Assembly (NCBI GenBank): GCA_964632795.1 | Contig: CAZWEZ010000066.1 | Location: forward strand, 1-20,393 | Direction of reading: 5' to 3' | DNA: 20,393 bases | Source of the DNA: CAZWEZ01 sp964632795 | GTDB lineage: Bacteria; Pseudomonadota; Alphaproteobacteria; Rhodospirillales; 2-02-FULL-58-16 | Shown: positions 1 to 6,673 of the stretch, one piece after another | How positions within the stretch are numbered: the stretch's first letter is position 1 | Layout of the letters: the number at the start of each line of letters is the position of its first letter | Notes under the pieces: model-generated | Seen by the model: only the letters and a program-made list of their open reading frames with translations | Databases searched by the model: none | What the model was told of the DNA's origin: nothing | Made by a program: the position numbers and the translations under genes

Positions 1-441
1 GGCCAGGTGGTGGTCAGCGGCACCCGCGAGGCGGTCGAGCGGGCGGTCGAGATCGCCTCCGGGCGGGGCGCCAGGAAATGCGTCATGCTGCCGGTCAGCG
101 CCCCCTTCCATTGCCCGTTGATGGCCCCGGCCGCCGACGCCATGGCCGAGGCCCTGGCCGAGGTCAACATGTTCCCGCCGTTGGTGCCCCTGGTCGCCAA
201 CGTCACCGCCGGATCGGTCGAGGTGGTCGGCGACATCCGCCGCCTGCTGGTCGAACAGGTGACCGGCATGGTGCGCTGGCGCGAAAGCGTCCTTCACATG
301 AAGGAGGCGGGCATCGCGACGTTGGTCGAGATCGGCGCCGGCAAGGTGCTGAGCGGGCTGACCCGGCGCATCGACCGCGACCTGGACAGCGTCAACATCG
401 GCGCCCCGGAGGACGTCGAAGCCTTCCTGGCGACGGTTTAG
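1..441 (+). CDS. fabD: Malonyl-CoA:ACP transacylase, C-terminal part (5' end outside window)
   Basis: This is the last 146 codons of FabD, which moves malonyl groups from CoA to acyl carrier protein at the start of type II fatty acid synthesis in the cytoplasm. The frame is open from base 1, so the gene begins upstream of the window. The piece opens with GQVVVSG, a conserved FabD stretch. SAPFHCPLM follows and contains the active-site His (codon 37 of the fragment, bases 109-111). Its place 16 bp before fabG fits the fatty-acid operon. The catalytic Ser of the GHSLG motif must lie upstream and cannot be seen. The assignment is secure because family motif and context agree. Confidence 0.95.
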   Translation, partial: GQVVVSGTREAVERAVEIASGRGARKCVMLPVSAPFHCPLMAPAADAMAEALAEVNMFPPLVPLVANVTAGSVEVVGDIRRLLVEQVTGMVRWRESVLHMKEAGIATLVEIGAGKVLSGLTRRIDRDLDSVNIGAPEDVEAFLATV

Positions 442-457
442 GAATAGGAATACGGCC

Positions 458-1195
458 ATGTTCGATCTTCAAGGAAAGTGCGCCCTGGTCACCGGCGCCG
501 CCGGCGGCATCGGTGGCGCCATCGCCCGCCTGCTCCATTCCCGCCGGGCCGCGGTCGCCCTCACCGACATCCGCGCCGAGCCGCTGGAGGAGCTGGCCGG
601 GGAACTGGGCGAGGGCGCCCACGCCCTGACCTGCGACCTCGGCGACGCCGCGGCGCCGGGAGCCCTGGCCAAGGACGCCGCGGCGGCCATGGGCGGCCTC
701 GACATCCTGGTCAACAACGCCGGGCTGACCCGCGACGGATTGGCCATGCGGATGTCGGACGAGGACTGGCAGACGGTGCTCGACGTCAACCTGACGGCCG
801 CCTTCCGGCTCGCCCGGGCGTGCCTGCGCCCGATGATGAAACGGCGCTGGGGACGGATCGTCTCCATCGCCTCGATCGTCGGCGTGACCGGCAACCCGGG
901 CCAAGCCAACTACGCCGCCTCCAAGGCCGGCCTGATCGGCATGTCCAAGGCGCTGGCCGCCGAGGTCGCCTCGCGCGGCGTCACCGTCAACTGCGTGGCC
1001 CCCGGGTTCATCGTCACCGCGATGACCGACGCCCTGTCCGAGGAGCAGAAGGAACGCCTGGTCGCCGCCATCCCCAGCGGCCGGCTGGGGACGGTCGAGG
1101 ACGTCGCCGCCGGGGTGCTGTTCCTGGCCAGCGACGAGGCCGCCTACGTCACCGGCCAGACCCTGCATGTGAACGGCGGGATGGCCATGATCTAG
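458..1195 (+). CDS. fabG: 3-oxoacyl-[ACP] reductase
   Basis: FabG reduces 3-oxoacyl-ACP with NADPH in the first reductive step of each fatty-acid elongation round. The 245 residues match the usual family length. The Rossmann nucleotide loop TGAAGGIGG is at residues 12-20, LVNNAG at 84-89, and the catalytic set is Asn111, Ser139, Tyr152 and Lys156 within the typical GVTGNPGQANYAASKAG block. The protein ends in YVTGQTLHVNGGMAMI, the standard FabG tail. The ATG at 458 lies 16 bp after fabD, with a GGAA-type ribosome site upstream, so the two genes are probably cotranscribed. Many SDRs look alike, but the fabD-fabG-acpP context makes FabG the clear choice. Confidence 0.97.
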   Translation: MFDLQGKCALVTGAAGGIGGAIARLLHSRRAAVALTDIRAEPLEELAGELGEGAHALTCDLGDAAAPGALAKDAAAAMGGLDILVNNAGLTRDGLAMRMSDEDWQTVLDVNLTAAFRLARACLRPMMKRRWGRIVSIASIVGVTGNPGQANYAASKAGLIGMSKALAAEVASRGVTVNCVAPGFIVTAMTDALSEEQKERLVAAIPSGRLGTVEDVAAGVLFLASDEAAYVTGQTLHVNGGMAMI

Positions 1196-1352
1196 GAACC
1201 TGTTTCAAATTTCAAAGGGCGATTCCAGGTTGCTGGCCATGGTCAATAAAGTGTGTTAGGAAACGCTGCCTTTACCGGCCCGTGGGGACGCAGGGGTGTT
1301 TGAGACCTTTTTTGCATTTGAGAATTCGAACTTTGAGCCAAGGGAATGCACT
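1196..1352 (+). promoter_or_regulatory. acpP upstream region, probable own promoter (not resolved)
   Basis: This 157-bp spacer separates fabG from acpP and is noticeably richer in A and T than its surroundings. acpP is normally made in large excess over its neighbours, so a separate promoter here is expected. I could not find a convincing -35/-10 pair with 16-18 bp spacing. The hexamer TTTGAG occurs three times, at 1299-1304, 1317-1322 and 1332-1337, just before the acpP ribosome site (AAGGGA, about 1340-1345). Only the base-composition change and the repeats are seen; promoter activity is inferred. Confidence 0.35.
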
Positions 1353-1589
1353 ATGAGTGACGTAGCCAAACGCGTGAAGATGATCGTCCTTGACCATCTC
1401 GGTGTCGAGGAATCAAAGGTAGTCGAGTCCGCCAGCTTCATCGACGATCTGGGGGCCGACAGCCTCGATACGGTCGAGTTGGTGATGGCCTTCGAGGAGG
1501 AGTTCGGCTGCGAGATTCCCGATGATGCCGCCGAGAAGATGCTGACCATCAAGGACGCCATCGTTTTCATCGAATCCCAGGAATCGTAG
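1353..1589 (+). CDS. acpP: Acyl carrier protein
   Basis: This 78-residue acidic protein carries growing acyl chains on a 4'-phosphopantetheine arm. The attachment Ser is Ser37 in the invariant GADSLDTVELVMAFEEEF block. The end AEKMLTIKDAIVFIES is also typical. The reading frame stays open upstream to 1296, but the ATG at 1353 gives the normal ACP start MSDVAKRVKMIV, has an AAGGGA ribosome site 7 bases ahead, and yields the usual family length, so it is preferred. The gene sits between fabG and fabF, the standard order. The cytoplasmic partners are FabD, FabG and FabF from the same cluster. Confidence 0.98.
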   Translation: MSDVAKRVKMIVLDHLGVEESKVVESASFIDDLGADSLDTVELVMAFEEEFGCEIPDDAAEKMLTIKDAIVFIESQES

Positions 1590-1595
1590 GTCCTG

Positions 1596-1609
1596 GCCCG
1601 GGGCCGGGC
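1596..1609 (+). terminator. Small GC hairpin after acpP, possible attenuator
   Basis: GCCCGG (1596-1601) and CCGGGC (1604-1609) form a short, very GC-rich inverted repeat six bases after the acpP stop, followed by GTTTCG. The stem is short and the T run is weak, so this may be only a partial terminator or an mRNA stabiliser. Either would raise acpP transcript relative to fabF. The structure is seen; its role is inferred. Confidence 0.25.
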
Positions 1610-1666
1610 GTTTCGCGGAATCGGCGCCGCCTTCGGCCTATCGCGGAGCATCGTGAACCGAGCATC

Positions 1667-2929
1667 ATGAGACGTGTGGTCGTCACCGGTATCGGACTTC
1701 TGACCCCCCTTGGCTGCGGGGTCGAGGTCAGCTGGCGGCGTCTGCTCGACGCCCAATCCGGGATTCGGGCCATCGACTCCTTCGACGTCTCCGACCTCAA
1801 GTCCAAGATCGCCGGGCAGTTGCCCCTCGGCAGCGCCGCCGAGGGAGCGTTCAACCCGGACGACTGGGTGTCGCCCAAGGACCAGCGGCGCATGGATGCG
1901 TTCATCGTCTACGGCCTGACCGCGGCCCGCCAAGCGGTGGAGGACTCGGGCTGGATGCCCGAGGACGATGAGTCGCGGTGCCGCACCGGGGTCATGATCG
2001 GTTCCGGCATCGGCGGCCTGGCCGAGATATCCAGGAGCGCGATCACCGTCGAGGAGCGCAACGTCCGCCGGCTCAGCCCGTTCTTCATCCCGGCCAGCCT
2101 GATCAACCTGATCTCCGGCCACGTGTCGATCGCCTACAGCTTCAAGGGACCCAACCACTCGGTGGTGACGGCCTGTTCGTCGGGCGCCCACGCCATCGGC
2201 GACGCGGCGCGGATCATCATGTGGGACGACGCCGACGTGATGGTCGCCGGGGGCGCCGAGGCCGCCATCTGCCGCCTCGGGGTGGCCGGCTTCGCCCAGG
2301 CCCGGGCGCTGTCGACCAATTTCAACGACACCCCCGAGAAGGCCTCGCGGCCCTGGGACCGCGACCGCGACGGCTTCGTCATCGGCGAGGGCGCCGGGAT
2401 CGTGGTGCTGGAGGAACTGGAGCACGCCAGGAAACGCGGCGCCACCATCTACGCCGAGCTCATCGGCTACGGCATGTCGGGCGACGCCCACCACATCACG
2501 GCCCCGGCCAAGGACGGCAACGGCGCCTACCGGTGCATGGTGGCGGCGCTCAAGCGGGCCCAGATGAACCCCGGGGACATCGACTACATCAACGCTCACG
2601 GCACCTCGACGCCGCTCGGCGACGAGATCGAACTGGGCGCGGTGAAGCGGACCTTCGGCGAGTCCGCCTACCAACTATCGATGTCCTCGACCAAGTCCTC
2701 GATCGGCCATCTGCTGGGCGCCGCCGGGGCCGTCGAGTCGATTTTCTCGATCCTCGCGCTGCGCCACCAAGTGGTGCCCCCGACCCTCAACCTGGACAAC
2801 CCGTCCGAAGGCTGCGACCTCGACCTGGTCCCCCACCAGGCCAAGGAACGCAAGGTCCGGGCCGTGCTGTCCAACTCCTTCGGCTTCGGGGGGACCAACG
2901 CCTCGCTGGTGTTCAAAGCGGCAAACTGA
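1667..2929 (+). CDS. fabF: 3-oxoacyl-[ACP] synthase II
   Basis: FabF condenses malonyl-ACP with acyl-ACP and is the elongating enzyme of type II fatty acid synthesis. The 420 residues fit the family (about 410-420). The thiolase-fold catalytic triad is present: Cys170 in VVTACSSGAHA, His311 in INAHGTSTPLGD and His348 in TKSSIGHLLGAAGA. The conserved end NSFGFGGTNASLVF is intact. The ribosome site before the ATG at 1667 is poor (GAG at about 1660), but the start MRRVVVTGIGLLTPLG is the normal family start. It follows acpP by 77 bp, and its TGA stop is directly followed by the mltG ATG, suggesting translational coupling. Confidence 0.97.
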   Translation: MRRVVVTGIGLLTPLGCGVEVSWRRLLDAQSGIRAIDSFDVSDLKSKIAGQLPLGSAAEGAFNPDDWVSPKDQRRMDAFIVYGLTAARQAVEDSGWMPEDDESRCRTGVMIGSGIGGLAEISRSAITVEERNVRRLSPFFIPASLINLISGHVSIAYSFKGPNHSVVTACSSGAHAIGDAARIIMWDDADVMVAGGAEAAICRLGVAGFAQARALSTNFNDTPEKASRPWDRDRDGFVIGEGAGIVVLEELEHARKRGATIYAELIGYGMSGDAHHITAPAKDGNGAYRCMVAALKRAQMNPGDIDYINAHGTSTPLGDEIELGAVKRTFGESAYQLSMSSTKSSIGHLLGAAGAVESIFSILALRHQVVPPTLNLDNPSEGCDLDLVPHQAKERKVRAVLSNSFGFGGTNASLVFKAAN

Positions 2930-3916
2930 ATGGGGCGCATCGCGCTTCGCATCGGCTATCTGGTTATTGCGCTGGGTGTCGTCTGCGGCGGCGTCTTCGC
3001 CTGGGGGGCGGCGCAGTTCGCCCGCCCCGGCCCCTTGAGCGCCCCGGCCACCGTCGTCATCCCCCGCGGCGCCGGGTTGACGCGGATCGCCGATACCCTG
3101 GCCAGGGACGGCGTGATCTCCGATCCGCTGATCTTCCGCGTCGGGGCGTGGCTGATCGGCGCCGACAAGAAACTGCGCGCCGGCGAGTACGTGTTCGCAC
3201 CCGGCATCAGCCCCCGCCAGGCGGTGGAGCTGCTGCAAAGCGGGAACACCGTGGTCCGCCGGCTGACCGTCGCCGAAGGCCTGACCACGGCCCAGGTGTT
3301 GGCCCGCCTGGAGGCCACCGAAGGCCTGGAGGGGGAGGTCGGGGCGATCCTCGAGGAGGGGTCGCTGCTTCCCGAGACCTACCACTTCTCGATCGGCGAC
3401 CGGCGCCGGGTGATCGTCGCCCGGATGGCCGAGGCGATGACCGTGACCCTGGCCGAGCTGTGGGCCGGACGCGCCCCCGGGCTGCCCCTGAAGAGTCCTC
3501 GCGAGGCCTTGATCCTGGCTTCCATGGTCGAGAAGGAGACCTCGCTGGCCGGCGAGCGCCCCCGCATCGCCGCCGTCTTCCTCAACCGCCTCAAAAGGGG
3601 CATGCGGCTGCAGTCCGACCCGACCGTGGTCTACGGCCTGACCGGCGGCCGGGGGCCGCTGGGACGGCCGCTGGACCGCGCCGACCTGAGGACCGCCTCG
3701 CCCTACAACACCTATCTCAACGGCGGCCTGCCGCCGGGCCCCATCAGCAACCCGGGACGGGCGTCGCTGATCGCCGCGATGCACCCGGCCGACAGTCCGG
3801 ACCTGTACTTCGTCGCCGACGGCGCCGGCGGCCACCTCTTCGCCCGGACCCTGGCCGAGCACAACCGCAACGTCGCCAAATGGCGCCGGATCAGGGACCA
3901 GCGGCGGGCGCCGTAG
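2930..3916 (+). CDS. mltG: Endolytic peptidoglycan transglycosylase MltG (YceG family)
   Basis: MltG is an inner-membrane lytic transglycosylase that cuts nascent glycan strands and is thought to end their elongation. The 328-residue protein starts with a short positive segment and one membrane span (about residues 5-28). A LysM-like region follows (about 45-115), and then the YceG catalytic domain. The hallmark block SMVEKETSLAGERPRIAAVF contains the catalytic-site glutamates at about 201 and 203. RLQSDPTVVYGL and SPYNTYLNGGLPPGPISNPG are also typical. The ATG abuts the fabF stop with no gap. The fabF-mltG pair is a widespread proteobacterial arrangement (with pabC between in some lineages; absent here). 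It converges with the next gene. Confidence 0.95.
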   Translation: MGRIALRIGYLVIALGVVCGGVFAWGAAQFARPGPLSAPATVVIPRGAGLTRIADTLARDGVISDPLIFRVGAWLIGADKKLRAGEYVFAPGISPRQAVELLQSGNTVVRRLTVAEGLTTAQVLARLEATEGLEGEVGAILEEGSLLPETYHFSIGDRRRVIVARMAEAMTVTLAELWAGRAPGLPLKSPREALILASMVEKETSLAGERPRIAAVFLNRLKRGMRLQSDPTVVYGLTGGRGPLGRPLDRADLRTASPYNTYLNGGLPPGPISNPGRASLIAAMHPADSPDLYFVADGAGGHLFARTLAEHNRNVAKWRRIRDQRRAP

Positions 3917-3925
3917 GGATGATGG

Positions 3926-4702
3926 TTATTCCTTGTCCGGCAGCCGGCTCAGCAGGGGGTCGGCGAGCCACGGCGGCAGGACCGCCAGCCCCCACATCGC
4001 CCAGGCCAACGGCCACGGGAAGGCGATGCGGGCCCGGTTCCCGGCCAGCCCGCGCTTGATGATCCGCGCCGCCTTGTCGGCGTCGAGGAAGAACGGCATC
4101 GGGAATTGGTTCAGCGCGGTGATCCGGCTGTCGACGAACCCCGGGCAGATCACCGACACCCACACCCCGTCGCCGGCCAGGCGGACGCGCAGGGCCTCCC
4201 CGTAGGCCTTGAGGGCCGCCTTGCTGGCCGAATAGGCGGGGGCGCCGGGGATGCCGCGGAAGCCGGCCAGGGAACTCATGATGGCGATCCGGCCGCGGCC
4301 CCGGGCCCGCATCGGCGGAATGACCGGCAGCACCGTGTTGAGCATCCCGGCCAGGTTGACGGCGAACACCTCGCGGGTCAGCTCGTCGCCGTCCCCGCCG
4401 CCGGCGGTGCCCGCCGAGATGCCGGCGTTGGCGATCACCAGCTCGAGGGGGTGGCTGGCGTCGAGCGCGGCGATCCACCCCGCCATGGCGTCGCGGTCCC
4501 TGACGTCCACCGTCTCGGCGATGACCTCGGCGCCGCGCCGGCGGCAAACCTCGGCGCTCGCCGCCAGCCGTTGGCGGTGGCGTCCCGAGATCGCCAGGAC
4601 CACCCCCGGGCCGGCGTAGGCGCGGGCCAGCGCCGCGCCGATTCCGCTTGAGGCGCCGGTGATCAGGATGCCGCGGGGCGTAACCGGCGTTCGCTCAGTC
4701 AT
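3926..4702 (-). CDS. Short-chain dehydrogenase/reductase, substrate unknown
   Basis: This is a 258-residue classical-type SDR. It has the nucleotide-binding loop TGASSGIG (residues 15-22), the NAG motif (92-94) and the catalytic Ser144, Tyr157 and Lys161 (YSASK). The last 30 or so residues are rich in Trp, Pro and hydrophobic positions (AFPWPLAWAMWGLAVLPPWL), suggesting membrane association, a trait of SDRs acting on lipids or envelope precursors. A GAGGG ribosome site lies 9 bases before the ATG. The gene lies opposite to its neighbours and interrupts the mltG-yicC series. Its start overlaps the end of the small upstream ORF by 8 bp. The substrate cannot be told from sequence; cofactor preference is also open. 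Confidence 0.9.
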   Translation of the reverse strand: MTERTPVTPRGILITGASSGIGAALARAYAGPGVVLAISGRHRQRLAASAEVCRRRGAEVIAETVDVRDRDAMAGWIAALDASHPLELVIANAGISAGTAGGGDGDELTREVFAVNLAGMLNTVLPVIPPMRARGRGRIAIMSSLAGFRGIPGAPAYSASKAALKAYGEALRVRLAGDGVWVSVICPGFVDSRITALNQFPMPFFLDADKAARIIKRGLAGNRARIAFPWPLAWAMWGLAVLPPWLADPLLSRLPDKE

Positions 4703-4883
4703 CGAGGATGTCCCTCACCGTCGCCGCCGCCACCCCGAAGGCGAGGACCCGCCTTCGCGAAGCCCGCTTCGGCGGGCGAAGGAAGGAGGCGAAGAACTCG
4801 GCCAGGGCGAGGGGAATCAGCCAACCGCGCCAATCGAGCGGTTCGACGAACGACCTGACGGAGCGGAAATCGTTCGCGCCCAT
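4695..4883 (-). CDS. Small hypothetical protein, 62 residues
   Basis: Not recognised. The ORF starts with MGANDFRSVRSFVEPLDW and has a hydrophobic patch at about residues 21-34 (WLIPLALAEFFASF). A basic segment with PPKRASRRR follows, and the end is VAAATVRDILDD. In its favour are an AAGAAGAGG ribosome site 4 bases before the ATG, high G/C third-position use, and an 8-bp overlap with the following SDR gene that would couple the two. Against it, the central Arg/Pro-rich part is encoded by a palindromic element (4752-4782) of the kind that is often dispersed in GC-rich genomes. If real it would be a small, perhaps membrane-associated partner of the SDR. Confidence 0.45.
   Translation of the reverse strand: MGANDFRSVRSFVEPLDWRGWLIPLALAEFFASFLRPPKRASRRRVLAFGVAAATVRDILDD
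4752..4782. repeat. Palindromic, REP-like element
   Basis: CCTTCGC (4752-4758) and GCGAAGG (4776-4782) flank an inner stem CCCGC/GCGGG (4763-4767 and 4772-4776) closed by a TTCG tetraloop (4768-4771). The outer and inner arms make one bulged hairpin, and the left arm also contains its own palindrome CTTCGCGAAG. Such GC hairpins with UUCG loops resemble short dispersed intergenic repeats of GC-rich bacteria. Only one copy is visible in this window, so repetitive status is inference. Confidence 0.4.
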
Positions 4884-4965
4884 GCGCCCTCTTCTTGGCC
4901 CCGGGGATCATCCCTGGGTTGGATGACGATACCACGATCCGGAGCGGCGTTCCAATTTCGGGACT

Positions 4966-4993
4966 TTGCGCCGGGTGCCGGCGGGGATATAAC
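4966..4993 (+). promoter_or_regulatory. Candidate sigma-70-type promoter for yicC-gmk
   Basis: TTGCGC (4966-4971) and TATAAC (4988-4993) are separated by 16 bp, with the yicC start 33 bp further on. The -10 hexamer matches the consensus at five of six positions; the -35 matches only at three. The 143-bp gap 4884-5026 separates divergent genes, so a promoter is expected in it. Confidence 0.35.
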
Positions 4994-5026
4994 GGGCGCG
5001 GGTGAAGACCAACGCCGGGAGGCCCC

Positions 5027-5917
5027 GTGCCGATCTCTTCGATGACCGGATTCGCCGTCGCCAGGGGACAACGGGACACCTGCGCCTGGACCTGGGAGGT
5101 CAAGAGCGTCAACGGCAAGGGGCGGGACATCCGCTGCCGGCTGCCCTCCGGGTTCGACGGCCTGGAGATACCCTCGCGCGAGCGCGCCGCCCGCTGCTTG
5201 CGGCGCGGTAACATCCTTCTCCAGCTGACGATCACCCGGGCCTCGGGGTCCGGGACCTATCGCCTCAACCGGGCCATGCTGGACCAGGTCCTGTCGCTGT
5301 TGGCGGAGGTCCGCGAACGGGTTCCCGACGCCGCGCCGCCCAGCGCCGATGGCCTGCTCGCCTTGCACGGGGTCATCGAGGCGGCCGACGACGAGATGTC
5401 CGAACAGGACCGCAAGGACCTCGAGGAGGCCCTTCTGGCCGGGCTCGACGGGGCGCTGGAATCGCTGGCGGCGGCGCGCGCCGAGGAAGGGGCGCGGCTG
5501 GCGGCGGTCCTCGGCGGCCAGCTCGACGCCATCGCCGGCTTGTGCCGGGAGATCGAGGGCCTGGCCGCCGCCCAGCCCGCCACCATCCGCGAGCGCCTCG
5601 CCTCGCAGGTGGCGGAACTGCTGGCGGCGGTCCCGGCGCTGCCCGAGGAACGGCTGGCCCAGGAGGCGGCGCTGCTGATGACCAAGGCCGACGTGCGCGA
5701 GGAGGTGGACCGCCTCGAGGCCCACCTGGAGGCGGCGCGGACCCTGATGGCGGCCGACGAGCCCATCGGGCGGCGTCTCGATTTCCTGTGTCAGGAGCTC
5801 AACCGCGAGGCCAACACCCTGTGTTCCAAGTCGGCCGACGTCGCCCTGAGTCGGCTCGGCCTGGAGCTGAAGGCCGTGGTCGAACAATTCCGCGAGCAGG
5901 TGCAGAACATTGAATAA
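5027..5917 (+). CDS. yicC: YicC/YloC-family endoribonuclease
   Basis: YicC proteins are cytoplasmic RNA endonucleases conserved across bacteria; the E. coli member has been tied to small-RNA decay. The 296-residue protein (E. coli about 287) begins PISSMTGFAVARG, the family N-terminal signature, and ends with the C-terminal domain RRLDFLCQELNREANTLCSK...VVEQFREQVQNIE. A long Ala/Glu-rich helical middle lies between them. The start is a GTG at 5027, because a strong GGGAGG site lies 4 bases ahead and the family has several residues before SMTGFA. The in-frame ATG at 5042 would cut into the signature. The gene directly precedes gmk and overlaps it by 8 bp, the common alphaproteobacterial arrangement. 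Confidence 0.93.
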   Translation: MPISSMTGFAVARGQRDTCAWTWEVKSVNGKGRDIRCRLPSGFDGLEIPSRERAARCLRRGNILLQLTITRASGSGTYRLNRAMLDQVLSLLAEVRERVPDAAPPSADGLLALHGVIEAADDEMSEQDRKDLEEALLAGLDGALESLAAARAEEGARLAAVLGGQLDAIAGLCREIEGLAAAQPATIRERLASQVAELLAAVPALPEERLAQEAALLMTKADVREEVDRLEAHLEAARTLMAADEPIGRRLDFLCQELNREANTLCSKSADVALSRLGLELKAVVEQFREQVQNIE

Positions 5918-6563
5918 CCCCGAGCGCGACCCCCCCGTGAAGATCAGGCGGCGCGGCCTGATGCTGGTCTTGTCCTCGCCCTCGGGCGCCGGCAAGACGA
6001 CCATCTCCCGGCGCCTCCTCGAGAGCGACGACAACCTCGCCATGTCGGTGTCGGTGACCACCCGCCCGCCGCGGCCCGGCGAGGTCGACGGCGTCGACTA
6101 CCGCTTCGTGATGGAGGCCGAGTTTCTCCGCCTGGCGGCCGCCGGCCGCCTGTTGGAGCAGGCCAAGGTGTTTGGCAACGATTACGGGACCCCCCGCGAA
6201 CCGGTGGAGGAGGCCCTGGAGGCGGGCCGCGACGTGATGTTCGACGTCGATTGGCAGGGCGCCCAGCAGTTGGCCCACAACGCCCGTAACGACCTGGTCA
6301 GCGTGTTCATCCTGCCGCCCTCGCACGGCGAACTGGAACGGCGCCTCCACGGCCGGGCCCAGGACAGCGACGAAGTGGTCCGCCGGCGGATGTCCAAGGC
6401 GGCCGCCGAGATGAGCCACTGGGCCGAGTACGACTACATCATCGTCAACCGCGAGATCGAGGACAGCGTGGCCGGCGTCCGGGCCATCCTGGCCGCCGAA
6501 CGGCGCAAGCGGGACCGCCAGGTGGGGCTGGCCGAGTTCGTCGCCACCCTGAGTGGGGAATGA
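5910..6563 (+). CDS. gmk: Guanylate kinase
   Basis: Gmk converts GMP and ATP to GDP and ADP in nucleotide metabolism. The P-loop SSPSGAGKTT is at residues 22-31. The GMP-binding part SVSVTTRPPRPGEVDGVDYR follows, with VFGNDYGTP and VMFDVDWQGAQQL further on. The LID-region RRRMSKAAAEMSHWAEYDYIIV is typical. The 217-residue start is a TTG at 5910 inside the end of yicC, with AGCAGG about 9 bases ahead. A GTG at 5937 is an in-frame alternative that gives 208 residues, and the sequence does not decide between them. The coupling to yicC suggests one transcript. Confidence 0.95.
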   Translation: MNNPERDPPVKIRRRGLMLVLSSPSGAGKTTISRRLLESDDNLAMSVSVTTRPPRPGEVDGVDYRFVMEAEFLRLAAAGRLLEQAKVFGNDYGTPREPVEEALEAGRDVMFDVDWQGAQQLAHNARNDLVSVFILPPSHGELERRLHGRAQDSDEVVRRRMSKAAAEMSHWAEYDYIIVNREIEDSVAGVRAILAAERRKRDRQVGLAEFVATLSGE

Positions 6564-6601
6564 TGAAAGTCAGTACTAGTCATCAAGCGGTTCCGAGAAC
6601 C

Positions 6602-6651
6602 TTGAGGCGGGCACCGCCGACCCTGTAGTGTCGCCGCGACCTTGGTATAAC
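6602..6651 (+). promoter_or_regulatory. Candidate promoter elements before the tandem oxidoreductases
   Basis: The 110-bp gap after gmk holds TTGAGG (6602-6607) and TGTAGT (6624-6629), spaced 16 bp with four of six consensus matches each. There is also an isolated good -10-like TATAAC (6646-6651) without a clear -35. Small palindromes at 6589-6601 (GGTTC/GAACC) and 6606-6618 (GGCGG/CCGCC) could be operator or weak terminator structures. All of this is tentative. Confidence 0.25.
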
Positions 6652-6673
6652 CCATGACAACTGGCCAGGTGCC

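Noticed and set aside
1296..1352. Longer acpP start at 1296
   Set aside because: It would add 19 residues (MFETFFAFENSNFEPRECT) never seen in acyl carrier proteins. The ATG at 1353 has a good ribosome site.
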